Shown here in pieces: positions 5,803 through 13,052 of a stretch of 13,052 nt of DNA. The position numbers and the translations under genes are program-made. Source of the DNA: Deltaproteobacteria bacterium (GTDB lineage: Bacteria; Myxococcota_A; UBA9042; DTJE01); assembly GCA_016784945.1 (NCBI GenBank), contig JADHTP010000063.1, forward strand, positions 1 through 13,052, given 5' to 3'. Positions within the stretch are counted from its first letter, which is position 1, and every line of letters starts with the position of its first letter. The notes under the pieces are model-generated. The model searched no databases and was not told the DNA's origin. It worked only from the letters and a program-made list of their open reading frames with translations.

Positions 5803-8800
5803 TCAGGGGCAAAACTGGGGGATCTCCCAGACGGAAGAGGACGTGGTTCCGTCCGATCCCTGGCCTCCGAAGATCAGGGCCCTGCGGCCGAAGGGATCGT
5901 AGGTGTTCAGAGTACCCGCGCCCGGCCACGCCGAGACCAGTTCCAGCTGGGCGGCCTGGACGGCACCGGATTCCGGCACCCACAGGACCAGGGCCGTGGT
6001 GCTTCCGTCGGCGGGCAGGAACAGGATCCGGCGGGAGTCCCGGTCGAAGAAGGCGCTGCCCCCTGGGGACTGGAGGAGGGGATGCTCGGCCAACACCGTC
6101 CATGTTCGTTGGACGGGGTCGAAGGCGGCCAGTGAGCTCTCGGGACTGCCGCCCAGAACCAGCATGCGCCCGAGAACCGGGTCCCAGAAGGCCCGGTGTC
6201 CCTGACGTGGGTGGGGCACGGCCTGCAAATCGGCCCACCCGGTGTCTGGGCCGTGGAACCACACGTCGCCCTTCACGCCTTCCCCCGATGCGCCCCCGTA
6301 GAGGAGCAGGGTCCCCGGACTGCCTGTCCAGACCAGGGAATGGCCGAATCGGGGGCTGGGACTGCCCGGTCCCGACAGGTTTTCCATGATGGGTTCATCG
6401 GGGTCGAACTTCAGGAATTTCGAGGTCGCTTCACCGCCCTCGTCGGGCGGGCCGGTGTACCCGCCCGACAGGTAGATCACCTCCTCGGTTTCATCCACGG
6501 CCGTTGCCCCGTGGATGAACACGGGGGATTCGCCTTCCATGGCCAACTGCTTGTAGGCTCCGCCCACGAGGGAGTAGGACCACAGGTCCACGGTGGGGTG
6601 GGACGAGGTCACGTCCTGATGGACGCCTCCCAGAAAATAGGCGGACTTACGTGCGTTGAGAACGGGCATGGAGCCAAAGGCTCGTCCCGATGGGGCGACC
6701 TCCAGCAGTTCAAGGGTCCACTGGACCAACTGGGCGTCGAAGCGCATGACCTGTCTGAACCCCTTTCCCTGCTGGTCCATTCCGGAATACAGCCAGGCGA
6801 CGAGGCCCACGGAACTGAGGGCGGGCATCTGCAGTCCGGGCTGGGCGGCGGCGATCACGGGCTCCGCCTGCCCCAGGTCGGGCCACACCCGGAAGACCTC
6901 GTCGCTGGCGATTCCGTCATCGGACACGCCCCCCACCAGCAGCAACGACCCGTCCGACAAGGCCGTGATGGCGTGCCGGGCCCTATGCGGAAGTCCCCCG
7001 TCCTCGATGACCGGCCAGGTGCTTCCGTCGGGGTTCACGGCAATGAGATCGTCGGTGGGCAGGCCCAGCAGGTCGAACCCGCCGGACACGAACAGCACGC
7101 CTGTGTCCGGACGGTAGGCCGTGGCCGCTTCCCTTCGATAGGGCAGGTCCACGTTCAGGGTCTGGACGTCCAGGGTTTCCAGGGCGACCTTCACCATCCG
7201 CCCGTCGGGGATCTGGGCGTCCGTCCGCACCAGCATCAGGGACCAGGAGGCCGGGTCCAGGGCCACCCCCACGGTCCCTTCCTGGAGGATCGAGACCGGG
7301 ATCTTCGCCCACGTGCCTTCGTCGAGCCGGTAGGCCCAGATGGGTCCCTCGGTGTCATCGCCCACCAGTCCGCCCGCCAGGAGGAGCCGCGAGCCGGCGG
7401 GGTCGTGGATGAACGTGGCATTCGACCGGGGGCCCGGCGCGTTGCCTTCGAGCACGTGGAAGCGGTGGGTCTGGAGATCGAATCGCCAGAAATCCGACAG
7501 GGCGAGGCTCACCTGCAGGTCGGCCTCCACCTTCCCGGCCCCGCCGTACATGAACAGGGATCCGGAAGGTTCGTGGAAGACCAGGGCGGCGCCTGCCCGG
7601 GGGCGAGGCTGTCCCACGGACACCAGGATGGCCTCGTTGGTGAAGACCTTTGCCAGGTCGTTGTCCACGGTCCCGTCGCAGTCGTCGTCGACCTGGTTGC
7701 AGGACTCCGGCGAGGATGCCACCAGGGACGAGCAGGTGGCGTGCGTCCCGTTTTGTGCGCAGACCACGGTCCCGCCGGCGCAGGCCCCGGTGCCGCAGGG
7801 TTCACCCACGTGCACCTTGCCGGCCGCCGGGTCGATGAGCCAGAAATCCTCGTCGGCCAGACCGTCGCAGTCGTCGTCCTCGCCGCCGCAGACCGACTCC
7901 AGTTCACCCGAATAACCCGGCACCTGGGAATAATCGCAGGTCTCCTTTCCGTCGACGCACACCAGTTGCGTCTTGTCCGTGTGGGTGGCGCACACGCCCT
8001 TGGGCTTGCAAACTTCCGACGGCACGCCCGTCACGCCCGCTTCGTCATCGGTGTCGCCATCACAGTCGTCGTCCAGCCCGTTGCATACTTCGGGCTCCGA
8101 TTGGTCCTTGGAACCGGTGGCGTCCGTGGAGCAGATCGGCTCTCCGTAGGCACCGCACTCCACCTCTCCCTCGCCGCATTCACCCCGTCCGTCGCAGGCC
8201 GTGCCGATGTCCAGTCCCTCGTACAACAGCCCATCGTCGGTCAGACCGTTGCAATTGTTGTCCAGCCCGTCGCACGTTTCGGCATGGGATTCGTCCATGG
8301 AGCCGCCAGCGTCGGTGGAGCATCGGGTTGACTGTCCGTCCGCCGCGCACTCCACCACGCCGATCCCACAGACCCCCTTCCCGTCGCACTGGAAGCCGAT
8401 GGGGATGCCCGCCAGGGTAAAGCCTTCGTCCACTTCCACATCGCAATCATTGTCGGCGCCGTCACAGGTGTCTTCCTCGGCCGACCACCCGGGCACGGCC
8501 CCGTAGTCGCAGGTGGCCGCACCGTCCTGGCAGGTGGACGCGATGAGGCCGAATCCCGAAGCGCAGACCCCCGATCGGGCGCAATTGTGCAGGGTCACCA
8601 CCTCGGCCGGCGGATCGGTACCGCTGTTGGCGGGATCGAACTGGTCCGGGACGCAGTCCTTGTCCCCGTCGGCCACGGCGCTTTCCAGCACGTCGAAGAC
8701 GCCGTCGCCATCGGTGTCCACTGGATTGGCCGTGTCCCCGCCCACCTCTTCGCGATCGGGTCTCTCGTCGTCGTCCGTGTCCCAGTTGAGAGGATTGGAG

Positions 8801-9030
8801 CCCAGGGTGATTTCATCGCCGTTGGACAGTCCGTCGAAATCGGCATCTCCCGCCAGGGGTTCGCAGTGTTGGGCCAGGCAGACTCCCCCGTCGCACGGTT
8901 GCAGGTCCTGGACGCAGGTGTCGCCCGCCGACCCGCATGACAGGGCTGCCAGCACCGCCAGGTAGCCGGCCCACGCACCTCCCGTCGTCACCCTGTGGTC
9001 CACGTCACGTCCGCTTGTGGGGTCAATCAT
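5803..9030 (-). CDS. Large lipoprotein with TSP3-like, MopE-like Cys/Asp repeats and Kelch propellers
   Basis: The product is 1075 residues counted from ATG 9030; a TTG at 9057 would add nine. A hydrophobic segment, AGYLAVLAALSC, ends at Cys32 with a non-ideal but plausible lipobox, so I infer an envelope or surface lipoprotein. Residues 61-131 carry Asp-rich loops (DADFDGLSNGDE, DTDGDGVFDVLE) of the thrombospondin type 3/calcium-binding kind. Residues 189-458 hold five CDGxDNDCDGxxDEG motifs spaced 63-65 residues apart, like the MopE-type metal-binding repeat common in Myxococcota proteins. From about 475 to the end I count some twelve Kelch-like units, many with a Gly-Gly after a hydrophobic strand (LFMYGG, LLLAGG, LLLVGG, LLLYGG, MLVLGG, LIFGG), enough for two six-bladed propellers. 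It probably works in surface binding or adhesion; the ligand is unknown. The gene is monocistronic in view and its start faces rluD with a gap of only 32 bases. Confidence 0.85.
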   Translation of the reverse strand: MIDPTSGRDVDHRVTTGGAWAGYLAVLAALSCGSAGDTCVQDLQPCDGGVCLAQHCEPLAGDADFDGLSNGDEITLGSNPLNWDTDDDERPDREEVGGDTANPVDTDGDGVFDVLESAVADGDKDCVPDQFDPANSGTDPPAEVVTLHNCARSGVCASGFGLIASTCQDGAATCDYGAVPGWSAEEDTCDGADNDCDVEVDEGFTLAGIPIGFQCDGKGVCGIGVVECAADGQSTRCSTDAGGSMDESHAETCDGLDNNCNGLTDDGLLYEGLDIGTACDGRGECGEGEVECGAYGEPICSTDATGSKDQSEPEVCNGLDDDCDGDTDDEAGVTGVPSEVCKPKGVCATHTDKTQLVCVDGKETCDYSQVPGYSGELESVCGGEDDDCDGLADEDFWLIDPAAGKVHVGEPCGTGACAGGTVVCAQNGTHATCSSLVASSPESCNQVDDDCDGTVDNDLAKVFTNEAILVSVGQPRPRAGAALVFHEPSGSLFMYGGAGKVEADLQVSLALSDFWRFDLQTHRFHVLEGNAPGPRSNATFIHDPAGSRLLLAGGLVGDDTEGPIWAYRLDEGTWAKIPVSILQEGTVGVALDPASWSLMLVRTDAQIPDGRMVKVALETLDVQTLNVDLPYRREAATAYRPDTGVLFVSGGFDLLGLPTDDLIAVNPDGSTWPVIEDGGLPHRARHAITALSDGSLLLVGGVSDDGIASDEVFRVWPDLGQAEPVIAAAQPGLQMPALSSVGLVAWLYSGMDQQGKGFRQVMRFDAQLVQWTLELLEVAPSGRAFGSMPVLNARKSAYFLGGVHQDVTSSHPTVDLWSYSLVGGAYKQLAMEGESPVFIHGATAVDETEEVIYLSGGYTGPPDEGGEATSKFLKFDPDEPIMENLSGPGSPSPRFGHSLVWTGSPGTLLLYGGASGEGVKGDVWFHGPDTGWADLQAVPHPRQGHRAFWDPVLGRMLVLGGSPESSLAAFDPVQRTWTVLAEHPLLQSPGGSAFFDRDSRRILFLPADGSTTALVLWVPESGAVQAAQLELVSAWPGAGTLNTYDPFGRRALIFGGQGSDGTTSSSVWEIPQFCP
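7657..8466 (-). repeat. Five MopE-like Cys/Asp motifs at about 64-residue spacing
   Basis: The coding repeats are CDGADNDCDVEVDEG, CDGLDNNCNGLTDDG, CNGLDDDCDGDTDDE, CGGEDDDCDGLADED and CNQVDDDCDGTVDND. Starts fall at residues 189, 253, 316, 381 and 444 from ATG 9030. The spacers after motifs 1 and 2 are alike (both read CDGxGxCGxGxVEC and then CSTDA). The spacers leading into motifs 1 and 4 are also alike (CDYxxVPGxS), so two spacer types alternate. Confidence 0.85.
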
Positions 9031-9062
9031 TTTCTCGTTTTGTGCGGTAAACTGCAAACGCG

Positions 9063-10085
9063 ATGGATGACTCCGCGAACACCGCTGCAGGGCCCGTGAC
9101 CCACGAGGTTGCCGTGGGGGAAGACCAGGAGGGGGAACGGCTCGACGTGCTGGTGGCAGCCGGCGTGCCGGGGGTATCCCGTTCCGCGGCCCAGCGTCTC
9201 ATCAAGGCGGACAACGTGCGGGTGAACCATCGCCGGCGGCCCCAGGGATTCAGGGTCCGGGCGGGTTCGGTCCTGACCGTGACGGTTCCTCCCGCGCAAC
9301 CCCGATCCGTACCCGGCGGGGGCGCCGGTGATCTGGACATTCTGTTCGAGGACGATTCCCTTGTGGTGGTGAACAAACCCCACGGGATGGTGGTCCACCC
9401 GGGCGCGGGACACAGGTCGGGCACCCTGGCGGACCGTCTGCTGGCCAGTGGAAGGGCGCTGTCGGTCATCGGCGGCGAGGACCGGGCGGGATTGGTCCAC
9501 CGGCTGGACCGTGATACGTCGGGCGTGGTGCTGGTGGCCAAGGACGACCAGGTCCACGAGGCCCTGGCCCGACAATTCAAGGAGAGGACCGTTCGCAAGG
9601 CCTACCTGGCCCTGGTCCTGGGTATCAGCCTGCCCCGCCACGAGGTGATCAGTACGCAATTCGGTCGAAGGCACGGTGATCGAAAGCAGTTCACCGGACG
9701 GGTGAAGTCGGGCCGCGAGGCGGTCACGGAGTACACCACCCTGGCCTGCGCCAACCTCTGTGCCCTGGTCCTGGTCCACCCCCGGACCGGGAGGACCCAC
9801 CAGATACGGGTTCACCTGGCCGAGCGGGGGAATCCGGTGGTGGGGGACCGAACCTATGGCCGAGGCCATCCCCGACGGGGTAGCCGGCCCCAGGACGAGG
9901 CAGAGGCCCTGGGCCTCCTGAAACGCCAGGCCCTCCATGCCCTGGCCCTGCGCTTTTCCCACCCTGTGACCGGAAAGTCCCAGGTGGTGACGGCGCCCCT
10001 GCCCCGGGACATGAGGACCGTCATCGAGTCGGTTTTCAGCCCCCGGTGGTCGGACGACCTGCCCGACGATCCGTTCGGTCCCTGA
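9063..10085 (+). CDS. rluD: RluD-family 23S rRNA pseudouridine synthase
   Basis: This 340-residue protein is a full-length RluA/RluD-type enzyme that isomerises specific uridines in large-subunit rRNA. An S4 RNA-binding domain covers about residues 22-75 (ERLDVLVAA, SRSAAQRLIKADNVRVN). The catalytic domain follows with the signature HRLDRDTSG at 146-154, where D149 is the nucleophile. KPHGMVVHPG at 105-114 and RTGRTHQIRVHL at 241-252 are the other conserved motifs. The S4 domain and length favour RluD (helix 69 sites) over RluA or RluC, although the exact sites are inferred. ATG 9063 lacks a Shine-Dalgarno sequence. A TAAACT at 9048-9053 would place the transcript start close to the ATG, so translation could be leaderless. 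The gene ends directly before an operon-like set of three genes. Confidence 0.9.
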   Translation: MDDSANTAAGPVTHEVAVGEDQEGERLDVLVAAGVPGVSRSAAQRLIKADNVRVNHRRRPQGFRVRAGSVLTVTVPPAQPRSVPGGGAGDLDILFEDDSLVVVNKPHGMVVHPGAGHRSGTLADRLLASGRALSVIGGEDRAGLVHRLDRDTSGVVLVAKDDQVHEALARQFKERTVRKAYLALVLGISLPRHEVISTQFGRRHGDRKQFTGRVKSGREAVTEYTTLACANLCALVLVHPRTGRTHQIRVHLAERGNPVVGDRTYGRGHPRRGSRPQDEAEALGLLKRQALHALALRFSHPVTGKSQVVTAPLPRDMRTVIESVFSPRWSDDLPDDPFGP

Positions 10086-10096
10086 ATGGCGGAACT

Positions 10097-10104
10097 GGAG
10101 GTGA
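10097..10104 (+). promoter_or_regulatory. Ribosome binding site deciding the start at TTG 10107
   Basis: GGAGGTGA is a perfect match to the anti-Shine-Dalgarno sequence, with GGAGG five bases before TTG 10107. ATG 10086, which abuts the rluD stop, has no such site. The site lies just after the rluD stop codon, so the two genes may be translationally coupled. Confidence 0.65.
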
Positions 10105-10106
10105 GC

Positions 10107-10949
10107 TTGAGCGACAGGATCCCTGACTTCAAGAAGGCCGCCAGGCGGGTCGGCCTGGCGCTGAAGGCGGTGAACGCTGCGGAGAAAGCCCTGGTGCGGA
10201 ATCCCGCCCATCACCTGGACGTCCGATCCACCGCCGCCAGGGCTGCGCGTGATCTCGGGAAGGTGGCGGGTGTCGATATCCTGGCATCAGACCTGTCAAG
10301 ACATTATCTGCTCAGGGAGAAGGAGGCCGGGGCCGCCATGGAACGGGACCGCGCACTGCTCGCCGGCCAGGTGGCCGAGCGGCTGGGCGAGGCTGCCATG
10401 GAGGTGACGGGGAACCTCCCTCACCTGAGAGCGGGCGCCTTCACCCTGGAATTCGATTTCGCCGACAAGGGCCTGTGCACGGTCTGGTTCGGACCAGGGA
10501 AACAGAAACTGCTCACCTGCCCCCTGGAACCCGAGGCCATCGCCGAAAAGGTATTACTGGCTCAAGACGATCTGTTTCATGGCGACTGGGACGACGAGGC
10601 CTTCCTGGCCGACCTGGAAAGCGCCTACCGCGTGAGCCTGGCGCGCCTGGGCCTGGTGGAAGGGGAGAGCGTGCCCTTGACCTCCCTCCTTGCGGAGGTG
10701 GCCTTTCAACGCCAGGATGGCCGGTTCTTCTCCGATCCCCGACGTGAGTTGTACACTTCTTTTGGGCGGGTAGAATTCGCGGTGGCCCTTTCGCGGCTCG
10801 CGAACTGGCAGGTCGGAGACCGGGAGCTCCGGCTGGACGTGGCCACCCTGGCCCAGACCCGGCGGTCCCAGAGTCACATATGGGTCCCCCGGGGGCGGGG
10901 CGTGGAAGGCGTCAATTACGCCTCCGCCCGGTTCGTCAGAATGGGCTAG
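10107..10949 (+). CDS. Uncharacterised protein, first gene of a tandem ATPase module
   Basis: I do not recognise this 280-residue protein (287 if ATG 10086 is used). Residues 1-100 are Ala/Arg/Lys-rich and helical (KKAARRVGLALKAVNAAEK, AAMERDRALLAGQVAERLGE). Residues 108-140 look like a small beta unit (GAFTLEFDFADKGLCTVWFG). Residues 160-235 are helical and include SAYRVSLARLGL and FFSDPRRELYTSFGRVEFAVALSRL. The C terminus is beta-rich and basic (RRSQSHIWVPRGRG at 252-265). There is no signal peptide, membrane segment, Walker motif or nuclease motif that I can see. It lies 21 bases after rluD and 40 bases before a BrxD-like ATPase, on the same strand, so a partner role for the ATPases is likely by context. 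An adaptor or nucleic-acid-binding component is a guess. Confidence 0.7.
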   Translation: MSDRIPDFKKAARRVGLALKAVNAAEKALVRNPAHHLDVRSTAARAARDLGKVAGVDILASDLSRHYLLREKEAGAAMERDRALLAGQVAERLGEAAMEVTGNLPHLRAGAFTLEFDFADKGLCTVWFGPGKQKLLTCPLEPEAIAEKVLLAQDDLFHGDWDDEAFLADLESAYRVSLARLGLVEGESVPLTSLLAEVAFQRQDGRFFSDPRRELYTSFGRVEFAVALSRLANWQVGDRELRLDVATLAQTRRSQSHIWVPRGRGVEGVNYASARFVRMG

Positions 10950-10989
10950 GCCTCGGGCCGGCAAACCCGATCACGGACGGCGAAACGAC

Positions 10990-12279
10990 ATGTTGAGATC
11001 CCTGACCCGGAAGCAGGCCCGTCACGTGGTGGAAGTGGTGGGATCTTCGGGCATCCCCCCGGAATGGGGCTTTCAGTTCTTTTCCGCCGGCCTCGACACC
11101 TACCTGAAGGTCATCGAGGAGGATTACCTTCGATCCCTGATCCGGGACGGCGGGGCCTCCTTCAAGGTGGTGGTCGGGACCTATGGCGGTGGCAAGACCC
11201 ACTTTCTCTACAGCGTTCGGGAACTGGCGTTCAGGAACGACTACCTCGTGGCCTACTGCCCCTTGTCCCTGAACGATTCCCCCTTTTACCGACTGGACCG
11301 GGTCTACCGATCGGTGATCTCGAACCTCATGCGACCCCTGTCGCCACAGGAGCTGATGACCGGCGCCGAGCGGGGGGCCGCTTCCTTCATGAAGGCCGTG
11401 TACCAGGACCTCTGTGAAGGCCTGGTCGCCGACGGTCTGTCCGGAAGGGAGCTGGCGGACCGTCTGAAATCAGTGGCTCAGGACGCCTCTCAGTCCCTGG
11501 AGAACCCCAATTTCGGCCGGGCGGTCCGGCTGGGGCTGGAGGCCCTGGTCGATGGATCCACGGACCAGTTCGACCGGGTGCTCCAATACCTGCTGACCGA
11601 TGGCTTCGACCGGTCCGTACACCGGAAGATGGGCATCCTGCAGCCCATCGACGGAGGTCAGGCCTTTTCCGCGCTGCGGTCCCTCGTGGCCTGGATAAGG
11701 AACCTGAAATACCGGGGACTGGTGATCCTGTTCGACGAGGCCGAGCAGGCCGGATCCCTGTCCGCGAGGCAGAAGGAGATGATGCTTTCGAACCTGCGCG
11801 AGATGGTGGACCAGTGCGGATCGGCTGCCTTCGGCAACGTCATGGTCTTCTATGCCATCCCGGACGAGCACTTCCTGACCGAGGGCCGATCGCCGGCATA
11901 CGAGGCATTGAAGCAGCGGATCCGGACCGTGTTCGACTTCAACAATCCAACGGGCGTGAAGATCCGCCTGGACAGGTTGGGCAGGAGTCCGCACCGGCTG
12001 ATGAGCGAAATCGGGATCCGTCTGGCCGGGATCTACGAGACGGCCTGGAAGGTGGAGTTTCCCCTGGAGGCCAAGAGCGACCTCGTGACCCTCCTGGCCG
12101 AAGCGGCGGCCCGTCGGTCCTTCGGGGACATCGGGTACAAGCGGCTCTTCGTCCAGGCCGTGGTTCGTGCGCTTCATGCACTGAGGCTGGACCGGGACCT
12201 GGAGGTGAACGAGGAATTCGCCGACCGAATGCTGGAGCCGGAGGTGGACCAGACCGTGCAGGAGGACCCGGATGCCTAG
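10990..12279 (+). CDS. BrxD-like P-loop ATPase (DUF2791 type)
   Basis: The 429-residue protein is a soluble P-loop ATPase resembling BrxD, the accessory ATPase of some BREX phage-defence systems. Walker A is GTYGGGKTHFL from residue 63 and Walker B is LVILFDEAEQA at 244-254 (D249, E250). A following strand, NVMVFYAIPDEHFLTEGRS at 283-301, has the placement of a sensor. The YEALKQRIRTVF segment (304-315) is also typical of BrxD relatives. The N-terminal segment FFSAGLDTYLKVIEEDYLRSLI leads into the P-loop. The likely role is an ATP-driven motor or switch in a multi-protein complex on nucleic acid. ATG 10990 has only a weak ribosome binding site. The 3' end overlaps the next gene by 8 bases. 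No BREX core gene is present in the window, so I do not assign the symbol brxD. Confidence 0.82.
   Translation: MLRSLTRKQARHVVEVVGSSGIPPEWGFQFFSAGLDTYLKVIEEDYLRSLIRDGGASFKVVVGTYGGGKTHFLYSVRELAFRNDYLVAYCPLSLNDSPFYRLDRVYRSVISNLMRPLSPQELMTGAERGAASFMKAVYQDLCEGLVADGLSGRELADRLKSVAQDASQSLENPNFGRAVRLGLEALVDGSTDQFDRVLQYLLTDGFDRSVHRKMGILQPIDGGQAFSALRSLVAWIRNLKYRGLVILFDEAEQAGSLSARQKEMMLSNLREMVDQCGSAAFGNVMVFYAIPDEHFLTEGRSPAYEALKQRIRTVFDFNNPTGVKIRLDRLGRSPHRLMSEIGIRLAGIYETAWKVEFPLEAKSDLVTLLAEAAARRSFGDIGYKRLFVQAVVRALHALRLDRDLEVNEEFADRMLEPEVDQTVQEDPDA
12261..12266 (+). promoter_or_regulatory. Ribosome binding site for the second ATPase gene
   Basis: GGAGGA ends five bases before ATG 12272, inside the end of the preceding gene. 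It supports a start that overlaps the upstream stop by 8 bases and so translational coupling. Confidence 0.7.
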
Positions 12280-13052
12280 GTATTCCAAAGGGTCCGCCGT
12301 CGCCCATTCGGGATATGGACGGGGCACGGTCACTGCGTTGAGACACAACGGGTACGAGGTCCGTGTGTCCTTTGGCCGGTACAGTCTCTGGATCCCGGTC
12401 AGGGAACTGGAATCGGCGCCGGGTGGCCTGCGCCTGGTAAAGAGCCCGTCCGGGCCCCGCGAGCCGAAACATTCAGGAAAACCCTCGCTGAACCAGATCA
12501 TAAGGATGCTCACGCCGGGCGCCCAGGACGAGGATGGGACCCCCGAGCCCCGGGTGGAGAAGCCCTCCGACGTTTCCCTGGAGCCGAGGCACACGCCCTG
12601 CGCATCGGGCCGCCCCTTGGAGCACGCCCTGGCTCTCGAGGCCTTCAGGCTCGGCATCGTCCCGGCGGCCCACGTGACCGACTGGACCGTGGGTCGCGAC
12701 GAAGAAGTGGCGTGGATCGGCCGGTTTCTGCGGGACGACGCCGAAGGGGCCGTGGTTATCGAAGGCGCCTATGGCGCCGGCAAAACGCACCTGCTGAACT
12801 GCCTGGCACGGGAGGCCGAGGGCCTGGGGTACGCGGTGGCCTGTGCGGGGTTCGACCCATCCGAGGCCGCAGCGGCCTTTCCAAAAAAGGCATGGCGGCG
12901 GCTGTGTCGCGGTTTCCGGGCACCCCTCGTCGGGGGGACGGTGGATTTCAGGGGCTTCCTGGAAGCCGTGTGCCACACACCGGGGTGGCGGGACGTGCTT
13001 GGGCGGCATTGGCTCCTGGCGCCCTTCCTGGAACGCCTGGAGGCGGACCGCG
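12272..13052 (+). CDS. P-loop ATPase with N-terminal SH3-like domain, cut by the window end
   Basis: The frame runs open from ATG 12272 past the last base, giving 260 residues of a longer protein. Residues 5-48 (AHSGYGRGTVTALRHNGYEV, then FGRYSLWIPVRELE) look like a small SH3/CarD/UvrD-C-like barrel that often binds nucleic acid or RNA polymerase. A low-complexity Pro/Glu linker (about 50-115) follows. Residues 117-180 (HALALEAFRLGIVPAAHV, TVGRDEEVAWIGRFL) lead into Walker A GAYGAGKTHLL from residue 165. This layout, an ExxRxG helix followed by GxxGxGKTH, is that of the DUF2791 'BREX system ATP-binding' proteins. Walker B must lie downstream of the window. It is a diverged paralogue of the ATPase just upstream, and the two starts and stops overlap. 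The partner function is inferred from this pairing. Confidence 0.8.
   Translation, partial: MPRYSKGSAVAHSGYGRGTVTALRHNGYEVRVSFGRYSLWIPVRELESAPGGLRLVKSPSGPREPKHSGKPSLNQIIRMLTPGAQDEDGTPEPRVEKPSDVSLEPRHTPCASGRPLEHALALEAFRLGIVPAAHVTDWTVGRDEEVAWIGRFLRDDAEGAVVIEGAYGAGKTHLLNCLAREAEGLGYAVACAGFDPSEAAAAFPKKAWRRLCRGFRAPLVGGTVDFRGFLEAVCHTPGWRDVLGRHWLLAPFLERLEADR

Noticed and set aside
5655..6389. 244-codon plus-strand frame across the hairpin interval and the end of the Kelch/MopE-like gene
   Set aside because: It translates to Arg/Pro/Gly-rich sequence, runs antisense to the coding 3' end of the lipoprotein gene and lacks a ribosome binding site.
6196..8331. 711-codon plus-strand open frame opposite the Kelch/MopE-like gene
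   Set aside because: It is the antisense shadow of a clearly coding gene: His/Gly/Val-rich low-complexity translation, no domain, and the sense strand has regular repeats and a signal peptide.
9027..10214. 395-codon minus-strand frame opposite rluD
   Set aside because: The sense strand encodes an intact pseudouridine synthase with all motifs, so this frame is a shadow.
11470..12657. 395-codon minus-strand frame opposite the two ATPases
   Set aside because: It overlaps two genes with Walker motifs and ribosome binding sites. Its own composition is irregular and it has no recognisable domain.
12473..13009. 178-codon minus-strand frame near the window end
   Set aside because: The plus-strand frame from 12272 is open to the end, has Walker A and a strong ribosome binding site; the minus frame has neither.
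10990..13052. Calling this a BREX locus
   Set aside because: Only BrxD/DUF2791-like ATPases are seen. No pglX, pglZ, brxC or other BREX core gene is in the window, so the label would overreach.

Overview
The window is GC-rich, densely packed and reads as a bacterial chromosome segment. The large lipoprotein at 5803-9030 combines Ca-type TSP3-like loops, five MopE-like CDGxDNDCDG repeats and Kelch blades. That architecture is most typical of Myxococcota and related former Deltaproteobacteria, so I infer that kind of host from content, not from any search. I saw no rRNA, tRNA, CRISPR array, transposase or integrase.

Layout. (1) 1-220: end of a small KOW/SH3-like ORF that may begin upstream of the window. 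(2) 284-1949: a Na/phosphate cotransporter with a PhoU-like tail, behind a near-consensus sigma70 promoter that fixes its start. (3) 1946-2863, minus: a short NFACT-N (RqcH/FbpA-like) protein lacking the usual C-terminal half, tail-to-tail with the transporter. (4) 2987-4450: a lipoprotein with beta-propeller repeats, divergent from the NFACT gene. (5) 4459-5459, minus: a HAD phosphatase followed by a small polyhydroxyalkanoate-system (PHA_gran_rgn) protein, probably one operon. (6) 5460-5802: a non-coding interval with a heptamer tandem repeat, a 10-bp inverted repeat and a run of three hairpins. (7) 5803-9030, minus: the giant Kelch/MopE-like lipoprotein. (8) 9063 to the end, plus strand: an RluD-type pseudouridine synthase, then a closely packed set of an unrecognised 280-residue protein, a BrxD-like P-loop ATPase and a second P-loop ATPase with an N-terminal beta-barrel-like domain, cut by the window end.

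The most interesting part is the last block (10107-13052). Two different ATPases of the BrxD/DUF2791 type, each with a GxxGxGKTH Walker A, sit in tandem with an unrecognised protein and overlapping or tightly coupled starts. None of the BREX core genes (pglX, pglZ, brxC) is visible, so this may be a separate ATPase module, possibly for defence or nucleic-acid maintenance. The rest of the operon is beyond the window. Second-tier points are the truncated NFACT protein, which keeps the tRNA-contacting Asp-Arg pair, and the structured repeat island at 5508-5679.
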